Of a stretch of DNA of 64,000 nt, positions 18,120-27,205 are shown piece after piece; positions within the stretch are counted from its first letter, which is position 1, and each line of letters opens with the position of its first letter. This stretch comes from Microbacterium sufflavum (lineage in GTDB: Bacteria > Actinomycetota > Actinomycetes > Actinomycetales > Microbacteriaceae). The position numbers and the translations under genes are program-made. Below the pieces are notes generated by a model. It saw nothing but the letters and a program-made list of their open reading frames with translations. It did not search any database and had not been told where the DNA came from. Where the stretch lies: positions 372,001-436,000 of the forward strand of contig NZ_CP078076.1 in assembly GCF_023101165.1 (NCBI RefSeq), in the 5' to 3' direction.

Positions 18120-18163
18120 GTGAGTGGTCCTCCTCTTGGTCAGCCTGGCCACGATGCCAGGAG

Positions 18164-20599
18164 TCATTCGCTCAGCCGCAGCGTCAGCCAGTCGACGTGC
18201 GTCTCGTCGGCCGAGTCGGGCGACGTGCGCAGCGTCAGCAGCGACGCTCCGGTGACGTCGATGTCGAACGGCAGCGGTGCGGTCGTGGCGCTCGGCGTGA
18301 GCCGGGCGGCGGTCACTCCGTCGACGAGGATCTCGGCGACGGCCGCGGTGTCGGGGGTCTCGTCGTCCACGGCGACGGAGCCCGTGAAGCGCGTGGCGGA
18401 TCCGGCCACGGCGATCGTGATCTCGGAGTCCTGTGAGACGCCGAGCCCGTCGGGGTACGACACGCCGCGCACCTGCAGCGGGCCGCCGTCCCTGGGGTCG
18501 CCGCCGCCGTTGGCGCGCCCGCGCTCGACCGGTCCCACGGCGTTGCGCGCGGACACGAACGGCAGCCGAGACACGTCATGCACGCCGCCGTCGAACGGGG
18601 TGAGCACCCGCACGTGCGACACGACGGGGACGCCGTCGTGGCCGGGGTTCTCCAGGGTGAGCACGGCCACGTCGCCCTGGTCAGGACGGTGCAGCGGCGC
18701 GACGATCCACTCGCCGTCGGCGCCGCGGTCGGCTGTCCACCCGGGGGGCGTGCGCACGGCGGCCGCGTCGGTGCCCACAGTGACCTCGGTCCCGCGCAGC
18801 ACGATCAGGCTCTCGGCGACGGTCGGCCGGGGGAGCTCGGCCCGCTGGACCGCCCGGCGCACGGGAGCGGCGGCGGGGGCGACGACCGCGACGAAACCGC
18901 CGCGCGGCGCGAGCGGGACGCGCATCCGGGTTCCGGGCTCGGGGGCTGCGAGTTCGGTCAGGGCGCCGTCGACGTCGCCGATCGCCCACACCGCGGCCGG
19001 GCCCCCGACGAGTGCTGCGGGGTCGAGCTCGACGACCGCGTCGGAGGTGTGCGCACCGATGCCGCCGATGAACCAGCGGTCGCCGCTGCGCCGCGCCACG
19101 ACCGCGTGCGTGTCGGGGTGACCGTCGAGCAGACGCACCTCGTCCCAGGTCGCGGGCAGTTCGGCGAGGAACGCGGCGGCGAGCGGACGGGAGCGGTACT
19201 GGTCGGGGTCGTCGGCGAAGTGGGTGATGCCGCTCTCGTACACCACGCCGAGCGCGAGCTCGTGGGCGTCGGTGGTCTCCCGCTCCGGGGCGCTGAAGGT
19301 GACGGGGGTGTAGTCCATCGAGCCCACCACGTTGCGCGTGAACGGCTGGATCACGTTGTGCGCGGCGGTGAGCGGGTGCCCGTAGAACACGTAGTACTCG
19401 GCACCGCGGATGCCCTCGTAGCTGACGACGTGCGGGTGGGTCCTGGCCCAGCCGCGCGGGATGACCGATCCGTGGAAGTTGACGACGAGTCCGACGCGGG
19501 CGCTCTCGGCGATGATCGCGTCGTACCAGCGGTAGCGCTCCTGCGACTCCGACTCCATGAAGTCGACCTTGATGCCGGCGACGCCCCACGACCGCCACAG
19601 CGCGAGGGAGCGCAGGGCCTCCGCGCCGTCGAGGTCGCTCCACGCACTCCACAGGTGCACCTGGATGCCGCGGGCGCTCGCGTACGACACCAGCTCGGGC
19701 ACCCAGGCGGCATCCCACCCGCAGTCCACGAGCACGTGCTCCCAGCCCTGCTCCGCGGCGAAGTCGGTGAAGCGCTTCTGCACGTCGAGGTAGGCGCCGG
19801 AGTACTGGCTCGACCACCACGACCAGGCGGCGCGCCCGGGCCGCGGCCGCAGTGCGCCGGGCTGCGCGGCGGGGGCGAGCGCGTCGATCAGCTCGGTGGC
19901 GACGACCTCGGCGAGCGTGCCGGCGACGATCACGCGCCACGGCGTGCGGTGTCCTGGCTCGACCTCGATGCGGTCGTCCGCCGTGGTCACGTGGAACACG
20001 GTGCCGTCCCAGTCGACGTGCGCGCCGGAGCTGCGACCGTCGATGTCGGACTCGCTCAGCAGCAGGAACCGCTGCGGGTCGCACTCCACCAGCACGGGGA
20101 AGCCGTACGACCCGGCGGCGAGGTCGCGCAGGTCGCTGCCGAACCGCGGTGTCTCGTACCAGGTCTGGTACTCGAGCACCCAGGCGCGGCCGTGGTCGCC
20201 CGCATCGATGCGGGTGTGCTCGGCGCCGAGCGAGGCCGCGGTGGCGGGGAGCACGTAGCGGAAGGCGAAGCCGTCGTCGCTCACCCGCACCACCACGGCC
20301 CAGGTCAGCGTGCCGCTGCGCAGCGTGACGGTGGTCTCGCGGTGCACGGCGGCGCGCGGCCCGGTGGCCTTGCCGAGCGCGGCGTCCCACTCCTCGCGCA
20401 CCTCGCGGTCGTCGCTGCCGACGATCGCGGTCCCTGCGGCGAGGTCGGCACCGTCCACGTCGACCCCGAGGGCGATGAAGGCGAGCGGCGCCTCGTCGAG
20501 CAGGAGCTCCAGGGCGGGACGGCCGTCGGCGATCGCGAGGACGGCGCGGCGTCGGCCGGTGGAGATCTCGACGGCGGTGGCGGGGGTGGCGTGGCTCAA
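18164..20599 (-). CDS. GH97 glycosidase (cytoplasmic, retaining-type) with C-terminal NPCBM-like module
   Basis: This 811-residue family 97 glycoside hydrolase has an N-terminal beta-sandwich (about 1-245), a TIM-barrel (about 250-510), a C-terminal beta domain and a last module (about 665-811) resembling NPCBM. The nucleophile motif GIKVDFM (Asp about 346) is present, as in retaining GH97 alpha-galactosidases; inverting members lack this Asp. Acidic candidates for acid/base lie in SYEGIRGAEYY (about 395-401). There is no signal peptide, so it works on imported sugar. The start is TTG 20599, supported by GGAG 9-12 bases upstream. It heads the operon with CUT1 system 2 and ROK. Alpha-galactosidase is likelier than alpha-glucosidase, but not proven. 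Confidence 0.88.
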   Translation of the reverse strand: MSHATPATAVEISTGRRRAVLAIADGRPALELLLDEAPLAFIALGVDVDGADLAAGTAIVGSDDREVREEWDAALGKATGPRAAVHRETTVTLRSGTLTWAVVVRVSDDGFAFRYVLPATAASLGAEHTRIDAGDHGRAWVLEYQTWYETPRFGSDLRDLAAGSYGFPVLVECDPQRFLLLSESDIDGRSSGAHVDWDGTVFHVTTADDRIEVEPGHRTPWRVIVAGTLAEVVATELIDALAPAAQPGALRPRPGRAAWSWWSSQYSGAYLDVQKRFTDFAAEQGWEHVLVDCGWDAAWVPELVSYASARGIQVHLWSAWSDLDGAEALRSLALWRSWGVAGIKVDFMESESQERYRWYDAIIAESARVGLVVNFHGSVIPRGWARTHPHVVSYEGIRGAEYYVFYGHPLTAAHNVIQPFTRNVVGSMDYTPVTFSAPERETTDAHELALGVVYESGITHFADDPDQYRSRPLAAAFLAELPATWDEVRLLDGHPDTHAVVARRSGDRWFIGGIGAHTSDAVVELDPAALVGGPAAVWAIGDVDGALTELAAPEPGTRMRVPLAPRGGFVAVVAPAAAPVRRAVQRAELPRPTVAESLIVLRGTEVTVGTDAAAVRTPPGWTADRGADGEWIVAPLHRPDQGDVAVLTLENPGHDGVPVVSHVRVLTPFDGGVHDVSRLPFVSARNAVGPVERGRANGGGDPRDGGPLQVRGVSYPDGLGVSQDSEITIAVAGSATRFTGSVAVDDETPDTAAVAEILVDGVTAARLTPSATTAPLPFDIDVTGASLLTLRTSPDSADETHVDWLTLRLSE

Positions 20600-20649
20600 G
20601 GCACGGACTCCGTTGTCGTTCGGAAAAGTTCGGGTTGCGGGTTGTGTCG

Positions 20650-20679
20650 AGGATACGCATGATTAATTCATGACGTCAA
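20650..20679 (-). promoter_or_regulatory. Promoter of the GH97-CUT1-ROK operon with palindrome in the spacer
   Basis: On the minus strand, TTGACG (20679-20674) and TATCCT (20655-20650) are 18 bases apart. The spacer holds an imperfect palindrome ATGAATTAATCAT (20659-20671) that also covers the start of the divergent GH36 gene. A regulator binding here could silence both genes; ROK or LacI are candidates. Confidence 0.6.
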
Positions 20680-22856
20680 GTATGAAACTTCACGATGAAC
20701 AGAAAGTCCGGGACGGGGTGACGGTCACGCCGGAGTACGCCCACCTCTCCCGCTCCGGGACGAGCATCGTCTTCGCGTTCGACGTTTTCGGGCTCCCGTC
20801 CGTCGCGCACTGGGGGGCCGTCCTCCGCGACGAGGAGCTCGACGGCCTCCTCGCCAGCACCGCTCCCGCGGCCATGAACAGCTCTCTCGACCTGCCCCGC
20901 TCGTTCTCGATCGCCGCCTCCCGGGCGTTCGGCTGGTCGGGCACCCCCGCGCTCGACGTGCACGACGACGACGTCGTGATCGAGCGCTTCGAGCTCCACC
21001 GCGTCGAGCACGATGCCGACGGCGTCGTCTTCACGCTCCGCGACGAGAGCTCCTCGGTCGACGCGGCCTTCGCCTACCGCCTCGATACCGCGGGCCTTCT
21101 TCACGCCGACATCCGCATCGACAACCTCACCTCCGACCGCTGGATCGACGTCGCGGCGGCCCGCGTGCTGCTGCCCCTTCCGGCGCGCGCGCAGGAGCTG
21201 CTCGACTTCACCGGCCGCTGGACGCACGAGCACCACCCGCAGCGGTCCGAGCTGCGCGACGGCACCTGGCTGCGCTCCTCCCGACGCGGGCGGCCGGGGC
21301 ACGACTCCGCGCTCCTCACCGCGACGGGCACGCGCGGATTCCGGTTCCGCAGCGGAGAGGTGTGGGCCGCGCATCTGGCCTGGAGCGGCAACCAGGAGGT
21401 GCTCGTGGAGCGACTGCCCGAGGGCGCCGGGGTGCACAGCAGCGTGCTCGGCGCCGGCGAGCTGCTCGACGCGGGCGAGGCCGGGCTCGGTCCCGGCGAG
21501 TCGTACTACTCCCCCACGGCCGTGTTCGCGTGGAGCGACCGCGGGCTCGACGGGCTCACCGCGCGCTTCCACGACTCTCTCCGCGCGCGGCCGACCCACC
21601 CGCGGTCGCCGCGCCCGCTGCTGCTCAACACGTGGGAGGCGGTGTACTTCGACCACGATTTCGACACGCTCGGCGAGCTCGCCAGGGTCGCGGCGGAGGT
21701 GGGCGTCGAGCGGTTCGTGCTCGACGACGGGTGGTTCCGCGGCCGCCGCGACGACACCGCCGGACTGGGCGACTGGTACGTCGACGAGACCGTGTGGCCG
21801 GAGGGACTGCGGCCCCTCGCCGACCAGGTGCACGGCCTCGGCATGCAGTTCGGCCTCTGGGTCGAGCCCGAGATGGTCAACCCCGACTCCGACCTCGCGC
21901 GCGCTCACCCCGACTGGATCCTCGGGGAGGACCCGCAGCTCGAGTCGCGGCACCAGTTCGTCCTCGACCTCTCGCAGGACGAGGTCGTGGCGTACCTCGT
22001 GGAACGCCTCGACGAGGTCGTGCACTCCTCCACGGCGGACTTCCTCAAGTGGGACCACAACCGCGACCTCCACGCCGCCACCGGTGCACGCGGCGACCGG
22101 AGGGTGCACGCGCACACCCTCGGCGTGTACCGGGTGTTCGAGGAGCTGCGCCGTCGCCATCCGCACCTGGAGATCGAGTCGTGCGCGAGCGGAGGGGCGC
22201 GGGCCGACCTCGGCATCCTCCGCGTGACCGACCGCGTGTGGGCCTCCGACTGCAACGACCCGGTCGAGCGGCAGGCGATCCAGCGCTGGACGCAGACGCT
22301 CCTCCCGCCCGAGCTGATCGGCGCGCACGTCGGTCCGACCGAGTCGCACACGACCCACCGTCACGCGGACTTCTCGTTCCGGGCCATCACGGCGCTCTTC
22401 GGTCACGCCGGGCTGGAGTGGGACCTCACCCGCATCACCGCGGAGGAGAAGGCGCAGGTCGCCGCGTGGACGGCGCTGTACCGCGAGCTGCGCGGCCTGC
22501 TGCACGGCGGCACCACCGTGCGCGGCGATGAGGTGGACGACGGCGCCCTGCTGCACGGGGTGGTCGACACCGCGCAGACCGAGGCGGTGTTCGCGTGGGT
22601 GCGGACGGCGACGAGCGCGACAGCGCACAGTCCGCGCGTGCCGATCCCCGGGCTCGATCCCGCACAGCACTACCGCGTGCGGATCCGGGAGGAGGTGGGC
22701 GCGGCCAGCCGTCACCAGGTCGCCGACCCGGCGTGGGTGGAAGCCGCGCCCGAGCTGACGTTCACGGGAGCCGTGCTCGCGCAGGGCCTGCCGCTGCCGG
22801 TGCTCAATCCCGGGCAGGCGATGCTGCTGCACCTCACCGCGACCCCCGCGGACTGA
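20670..22856 (+). CDS. GH36 alpha-galactosidase
   Basis: This 728-residue cytoplasmic family 36 alpha-galactosidase probably hydrolyses melibiose, raffinose and related sugars. The N-terminal beta-super-sandwich (about 1-310) precedes a TIM barrel beginning LLLNTWEAVYFDHD. Signature segments are DDGWFRGRRDD, FGLWVEPEMV, KWDHNRDL (nucleophile Asp about 462), ESCASGGARADLG and WASDCNDPVER (acid/base Asp about 527). A small C-terminal beta domain ends the protein. Either ATG 20670 or ATG 20682 could start it; neither has a clear ribosome site. It is divergent from the GH97 operon with 70 bases between, and converges on the secreted GH97 gene. Confidence 0.94.
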   Translation: MTSSMKLHDEQKVRDGVTVTPEYAHLSRSGTSIVFAFDVFGLPSVAHWGAVLRDEELDGLLASTAPAAMNSSLDLPRSFSIAASRAFGWSGTPALDVHDDDVVIERFELHRVEHDADGVVFTLRDESSSVDAAFAYRLDTAGLLHADIRIDNLTSDRWIDVAAARVLLPLPARAQELLDFTGRWTHEHHPQRSELRDGTWLRSSRRGRPGHDSALLTATGTRGFRFRSGEVWAAHLAWSGNQEVLVERLPEGAGVHSSVLGAGELLDAGEAGLGPGESYYSPTAVFAWSDRGLDGLTARFHDSLRARPTHPRSPRPLLLNTWEAVYFDHDFDTLGELARVAAEVGVERFVLDDGWFRGRRDDTAGLGDWYVDETVWPEGLRPLADQVHGLGMQFGLWVEPEMVNPDSDLARAHPDWILGEDPQLESRHQFVLDLSQDEVVAYLVERLDEVVHSSTADFLKWDHNRDLHAATGARGDRRVHAHTLGVYRVFEELRRRHPHLEIESCASGGARADLGILRVTDRVWASDCNDPVERQAIQRWTQTLLPPELIGAHVGPTESHTTHRHADFSFRAITALFGHAGLEWDLTRITAEEKAQVAAWTALYRELRGLLHGGTTVRGDEVDDGALLHGVVDTAQTEAVFAWVRTATSATAHSPRVPIPGLDPAQHYRVRIREEVGAASRHQVADPAWVEAAPELTFTGAVLAQGLPLPVLNPGQAMLLHLTATPAD

Positions 22857-22864
22857 GCACGGAA

Positions 22865-22897
22865 GAGGGGCGGCGCGGTCGATCCGCGCCGCCCCTC
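22865..22897. terminator. Bidirectional terminator-like hairpin
   Basis: A perfect 14-base stem (GAGGGGCGGCGCGG and complement) with a 5-base loop lies between the convergent GH36 and secreted GH97 genes. It lacks a long T-run, as is common in actinobacteria. Confidence 0.7.
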
Positions 22898-22908
22898 CTG
22901 TGTGTCCG

Positions 22909-25623
22909 CTACTGCCGCACGATGATGCGGTCGATGTCGGGCGCGTAGCCCCCGGCCGCGTCGAACGTGATGGTGTTCGCCCCTGCCGCGAGCGGCAGGT
23001 GCACGGTCTGCGTGCTGATGTCGTTCCAGTCGGCGGTGACCGGGAACGCGACCGTGATCGGCGCTCCCCCGTTCACCCTGACCTGCACCGACCGCGCCGT
23101 GGCGGCCGCATACCGGATGTGCACGGTGGTCGATCCCGCCTGCTGCGCCTGCACCCCGGTGAAGGCGAGGGTAGACGCGCCGTAGAGGTCGCCGACCTTC
23201 TGCCCGGAGCACTCCGGTCCGGTGCACGCCACGACGGCCGCGGTGCCGGTGCGGGTGTTGCCGGTCGCCTCCGCCTCGTAGGAGCGCAGCACGATGATGC
23301 GGTCGATGTCGGGGGCGTAGCTGCTGCCGCCGATCGTGATCGTGTTGGCGCCGGCAGCGAGGGTCACGGGCACCTCGACGTCGCGCACGATGTCCCAGCC
23401 GCTCGGGTTGCCCGCGTTGCCCTTGCCGGAGCGCGGCGGGCTGACGGTCTGCGCGGCCCCGCCGTTGACGGAGACCGTGAACGAGCGCGGGTCCTCGGCC
23501 AGGTAGCCCACCCGCAGCACGTACGTCCCCGCCGTGGCGGCCTGGACGCCGTTGAAGCGCACGGTGGCACCGTTGCCGAGGCTGCCGACCTTCGAGCCGC
23601 CGGAGCAGCCTGGGCATGCGGCGACGCTGGCGCCGCCCGCGAGCGTGTTGCCGCTCGCCTCGGCCTCCAGCACACGGTCACCGGTACCGGCGAAGGGCAG
23701 CGGCGTCGCGCTGATCTGCACCGTCAGGCCGCCGTTCGCGCGCACCGGGATCGCCAGGGTCGAGCTCGACGTCACGGTGCGTGTCTCGGTCACGATCTGC
23801 CGGTCGGTCGCGCCGTCCTTGAACAGGGTGGCGGTGTACGAGCCGGAGCCCAGGAACGTGAGCGGGATGTTCGTGGTGCGCGCCGTGTCGGACACCGAGC
23901 CGATGAACCAGTCCGATCCCGTCCGCCGCGCGATGGTCGCGTAGTCGCCCGGGAACCCCTCGATCAGTCGGCTCTCGTCCCACACGGTCGGAACCGCACT
24001 CAGCACGTGCCGCCCCACCCAGGTCTCGTACGCGGCGGCCGAGTCGGCGAAGTGCTGCATGGCCGAGCTGAACAGCACGCTCTGCGCGAGCTGGTGCGCG
24101 TGGGTGGTGAGCAGGTTCGAGTTGGAGAAGATCACGGGCGTCATGTCCATGCCGCCGATCGGGTTGCGGGTGAACGGGTACGTCGCCGTGTCGGTGCCCG
24201 TCGGCGGCCGACCGTACTTGTACTGCTCGCTGCCGAGCACGGCCTCCGAGGTGATGAGGTTCGGATAGGTGCGGTTCTCCCCCGCGGGCTTCGTGCTGCC
24301 GTGGAAGTTGACGAGCACCTTCGCCTTCATCGCCGCCTTCGCGATCCGGTCGTACAGGGCCATGGTCTCCAGCCGGTCGGACTGCATGAAGTCGATCTTG
24401 ACCCCGGCGACCCCGCGGTTCGCGATCGCCTGCATCGCGGTGTCGAGCTGCGCCTGCGTGTAGTAGCTGCCGTCGCTGTTGACGTAGTCGCCCTTGTTCT
24501 TCCAGATGAACACGCCGATGTCACGCTTCTTGCCGTAGGCGACGAGCTGCTCGATCGAGCCGTCGCCGTCGTTGTAGCAGCAGTCCACCGTCACGAACTG
24601 CATGCCCAGCTGCTCGGCGGTGTCGATGTACTCCTTCTGCGAGCGCAACATGTCGTCGCCCTCCGAGGCCTTCTCCTCGTTCGACCACCACGACCACAGC
24701 GCCTTGCCCGGACGGATCCACGACGTGTCGGTGCCCGCGGCGGGTGCCGGGTTGAGATCGGTGATGAGGGAGGTGTTGACGATGGCGTCGAGCGAGGAGC
24801 TGACGGCGATCGCGCGCCACGGCGTGGTGAAGGAGCCGGTGGTCGCGACCTGGGTGCCGGCGGTGGACGTGTCGAACACGTTGCTGTCCGGGCCGGGGAG
24901 CTGCACCTTCAGCGTGCGGTTGTTGTTGCCCTGCGCGTCGAGCCGGACGGCCGGGTAGGTGGGGTTCACGTACACCGCGGCCTCGGAGATCAGCGCCCAT
25001 TTGGCGTTGTTCGACAGGCTGGCGAGCGTCGGCATCGCGAAGTGACGCGACCCCATCGACATGGCGGATACGTAGGGGTAGGCGTCTTCATAGTCCCTCG
25101 CCGACCGGTAGTCGCTCGCCCACAGCCCGGTGTTCGCGGGGAGGGCGAAGGTCGTCGCCTCGCGGGTGATGGTGGTCGATCCCACGCCCGACACCTGGTA
25201 GCGGAACGCGACGCCGTCGTTCTGGGCGCGCACCACGACCGCGAGCTGCGCGGATCCGCGGGTGAACGTGAGCGTCATCTGGTTCGCCGACGACGAGATC
25301 GGGCCGTCGAAGTGCTCCACGAGGGAGTAGTTCTGCACGACGGGGGTGGTCGTCTCGGTGCCGAACGTGAGGCTGGTCGACAGGTCGACCGCGGCCGTGA
25401 CGACGCCCATCTTCGAGCTGTCGATCACGGCGAGGCCGCCCTGCACGACCGAGTACGACAGCGATCCGTCGTTCTCGTGCCGCACCGTGAGCGACGTCTG
25501 CCCATCGGGCGACGTGACGGTGTGATCGGTGGACGCGAGCGCCGGTGAGGCCGACGCGAGCACCCCCATGGACAGGACCAGCGCGGCCACCGTGGCCAGC
25601 GACGTCCTCTGGAGTTTCGCCAT
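22909..25623 (-). CDS. Secreted GH97 glycosidase with two C-terminal CBM35-like modules
   Basis: This 904-residue extracellular enzyme has a signal peptide with hydrophobic core and AxA-type cleavage after about residue 30 (SPALA). The GH97 N-domain and barrel follow, with GVKIDFM (nucleophile Asp about 411) and ITSEAVLGSEQY (acid/base candidate Glu about 460), so it is retaining-type. After the C-domain come two similar modules, about 655-775 and 775-904, each with an EAEASGN/EAEATGN start, a cysteine pair, and APDIDRIIV at the end. That is CBM35-like architecture. Of two adjacent ATGs, 25623 is better spaced from GGAAGGAG. No anchor is seen. It is probably the extracellular partner of the cytoplasmic GH97 and GH36. 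Confidence 0.88.
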   Translation of the reverse strand: MAKLQRTSLATVAALVLSMGVLASASPALASTDHTVTSPDGQTSLTVRHENDGSLSYSVVQGGLAVIDSSKMGVVTAAVDLSTSLTFGTETTTPVVQNYSLVEHFDGPISSSANQMTLTFTRGSAQLAVVVRAQNDGVAFRYQVSGVGSTTITREATTFALPANTGLWASDYRSARDYEDAYPYVSAMSMGSRHFAMPTLASLSNNAKWALISEAAVYVNPTYPAVRLDAQGNNNRTLKVQLPGPDSNVFDTSTAGTQVATTGSFTTPWRAIAVSSSLDAIVNTSLITDLNPAPAAGTDTSWIRPGKALWSWWSNEEKASEGDDMLRSQKEYIDTAEQLGMQFVTVDCCYNDGDGSIEQLVAYGKKRDIGVFIWKNKGDYVNSDGSYYTQAQLDTAMQAIANRGVAGVKIDFMQSDRLETMALYDRIAKAAMKAKVLVNFHGSTKPAGENRTYPNLITSEAVLGSEQYKYGRPPTGTDTATYPFTRNPIGGMDMTPVIFSNSNLLTTHAHQLAQSVLFSSAMQHFADSAAAYETWVGRHVLSAVPTVWDESRLIEGFPGDYATIARRTGSDWFIGSVSDTARTTNIPLTFLGSGSYTATLFKDGATDRQIVTETRTVTSSSTLAIPVRANGGLTVQISATPLPFAGTGDRVLEAEASGNTLAGGASVAACPGCSGGSKVGSLGNGATVRFNGVQAATAGTYVLRVGYLAEDPRSFTVSVNGGAAQTVSPPRSGKGNAGNPSGWDIVRDVEVPVTLAAGANTITIGGSSYAPDIDRIIVLRSYEAEATGNTRTGTAAVVACTGPECSGQKVGDLYGASTLAFTGVQAQQAGSTTVHIRYAAATARSVQVRVNGGAPITVAFPVTADWNDISTQTVHLPLAAGANTITFDAAGGYAPDIDRIIVRQ

Positions 25624-25661
25624 CATGGCTCCTTCCGCCCCCGCGTCGTCGCGGTGGCGCG

Positions 25662-25693
25662 ACTATATTGACACCGTAAAGTTACGCCGTCAA
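25662..25693 (-). promoter_or_regulatory. Promoter/operator of the secreted GH97 gene
   Basis: A 26-base near-palindrome occupies 25668-25693, with 12-base half sites (TTGACGGCGTAA on the minus strand) matching at 10 of 12 positions. TATAGT (25667-25662) adjoins it as a -10. The left arm begins with TTGACG, but its spacing to TATAGT is 20, so the exact -35 is unclear. It is a strong regulator-site candidate. Confidence 0.6.
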
Positions 25694-25717
25694 GAAAGTC
25701 GCCGAAGGAGCGGGGGC

Positions 25718-26179
25718 TCAGGCGAGGAAGGAGCCGAGCGCGTCGAGGAGCCCGCGCGTCCCGGCCTCGCGCCCTGGTCCGTCGTCCCAGAAGCGGTCGA
25801 GGAAGACCCCGTGCTCGGTGTGGGTGAAGCGCGTGCCGAGGTCGACCGCCTCGAACTCCAGGGACGCGACCGAGGTCGACATGTGCTCCCCGTCCAGCCA
25901 CATGTCGTACGCGGTGACGATCCGCACCCGGTCGACGATGTCGGTGTAGGTGGCCACGTACCGCGACACGGGTCCGTCGTGGAACCGCCCCTCGTGGACG
26001 TCGCGCCCGCCGACGCGGAAGTCGAACGCCCACTCCCGCTCTTCGATGGCGTCCGCGTCGCCCCACCATCCGCGTTTCTGGTCCTCGTCCGCGAAGGCGG
26101 CCCACACCCGGTCGAGCGGCGCGGGGTAGTCGCGGGTGAGGGCGAATCCGGAGTGTGCGAGCCGGTGCTCCGTCGTCAT
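25718..26179 (-). CDS. SRPBCC (AHSA1-like) domain protein
   Basis: This 153-residue single START/Bet-v1-like domain begins with LTRDYPAPLDRVWAAFADEDQKRGWWG, the typical AHSA1 entry with its Trp-rich loop. It ends with TRGLLDALGSFL, the long C-terminal helix. Such proteins bind hydrophobic ligands, and in bacteria they are often encoded beside an ArsR-type regulator, as here. It is the third gene after the ArsR gene and the interrupted DHFR-like gene, 9 bases downstream of the latter. Ligand and process are unknown. Confidence 0.88.
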   Translation of the reverse strand: MTTEHRLAHSGFALTRDYPAPLDRVWAAFADEDQKRGWWGDADAIEEREWAFDFRVGGRDVHEGRFHDGPVSRYVATYTDIVDRVRIVTAYDMWLDGEHMSTSVASLEFEAVDLGTRFTHTEHGVFLDRFWDDGPGREAGTRGLLDALGSFLA

Positions 26180-26188
26180 CGCGGTGTC

Positions 26189-26833
26189 CTATCGCGTCAG
26201 GGTGACGTGGACGACGCCGCTCTCGGCCGCTTCCGTCGTCACGGTGTAGGTGTTCTCGAAGCCGGTCAGGTCGTCCCACAGGCGGTATCCGCGGCCGAGG
26301 AAGAGCGGCGCGACCAGGAGGTGCAGGTCGTCGACGAGTCCCGCGCGCAGGAACGCCTGCGCCGTGCGGTACCCGCCGCCGATCCGCACGTCGAGGTCGC
26401 CGGCGGCGTCGGACGCCTCGGCGAGCACGTCCTCGATCGCGGCATCGCGGAAGTGGAACGTGGTGCCGCCGTCCATCGGGATCGACGGGCGGGGCGCGGT
26501 GCGGGTGAGCACGTAGACGGGCGTGCCGAACGGCGGGGTGTCGCCCCACCAGCCCTTCCAGTCGGGGTCGTCGGGGTGGGAGTGGAGGCCGAACATCCCC
26601 GCTCCCATGATCTCGGCGCCGACGCCCTAAAAGAACGCGCGGGCGTAGCGGTCGTCGACACCGGTGGTTCCGGCGCCGCTGGTGTCGCCGAAGATCCTCT
26701 CGCGGAACGTGCGGGTGCCCGCGTAGGCCGCGGTGAGGCGCCCCCAGTCCTCCCCCATGGGGCTGTCGGGTGTGAGGTCGGAGGGCGTGTAGCCGTCCAG
26801 GGAGGCGAACAGGTCCATGCGGACGCGGGTCAT
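26189..26833 (-). pseudogene. Dihydrofolate reductase-like (RibD C-terminal domain) gene interrupted by in-frame TAG
   Basis: The frame reads MTRVRMDLFASLDGY through DDRYARAFF, then an amber TAG at 26627-26629. It continues in the same frame with GVGAEIMGAGMFG to VHVTLTR at 26189. The two halves together make one complete RibD/DHFR-like domain of about 213 codons, with IMGAGMFG and RIGGGYRTAQAFLRAGLVDDL as landmarks. The TAG occupies the position where related proteins have Glu or Asp. The preceding Phe codon is the unusual TTT, so TTTTAG may derive from TTCGAG. The downstream half could restart at ATG 26608 but would lack the cofactor-binding N-terminus. It lies between the ArsR and SRPBCC genes. 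Confidence 0.75.
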
Positions 26834-26834
26834 G

Positions 26835-27173
26835 TCAGTGCTCCTTCGGGGCGGTGCGGGCGAGGTGGATGCCCAGCCGGTCGGCGCTGTGCTCGGCCGG
26901 TGTGCGCTGCTGGCCGAGCCAGAGGTGGAGCACGTCGAGGCCGCCGGGGCGCAGAGTGACCGTGCGGACCCTGCCCTGCTTCTCCGACGTGATCACCCCC
27001 GCGGCCTCCAGGACTCCGAGGTGCTGCAGCAGCGAGGGCAGCGTCATCGTGAACGGCGCCGCGAGCTCCGAGACGATGGCGGGCGATGAGGCGAGCCTCT
27101 CGACGATCGCCCGGCGCGTAGGGTCCGCGAGGGCGCGGAGCACGGCGTCGAGGTCGTCGGGATACTTAGGCAT
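26835..27173 (-). CDS. ArsR-family transcriptional regulator
   Basis: This 112-residue winged-HTH repressor starts MPKYPDDLDAVLRALADPTRRAIVERL, with the recognition part SLLQHLGVLEAAGVI and wing GRVRTVTLRPGG. No metal-binding cysteine motif is present, so it belongs with the ArsR proteins paired with SRPBCC genes rather than metal sensors. ATG 27173 lies inside a palindrome that is probably its own operator. The next gene starts two bases downstream of its stop, so the three genes form one operon. Confidence 0.88.
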   Translation of the reverse strand: MPKYPDDLDAVLRALADPTRRAIVERLASSPAIVSELAAPFTMTLPSLLQHLGVLEAAGVITSEKQGRVRTVTLRPGGLDVLHLWLGQQRTPAEHSADRLGIHLARTAPKEH

Positions 27174-27185
27174 ATACCTAAGTAT
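27162..27185. promoter_or_regulatory. ArsR autoregulatory operator
   Basis: Perfect 9-base arms ATACTTAGG and CCTAAGTAT with a 6-base centre overlap the ArsR start codon. Its A+T richness and symmetry in this G+C-rich genome make it a convincing operator. Confidence 0.75.
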
Positions 27186-27205
27186 TGGGCGGGGTGCCTC
27201 TCCCG

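Noticed and set aside
8272..25623. Missing ATPase as a sign of broken transporters
   Set aside because: CUT1 importers of actinobacteria commonly share a MsiK-type ATPase encoded elsewhere, so its absence here is expected.
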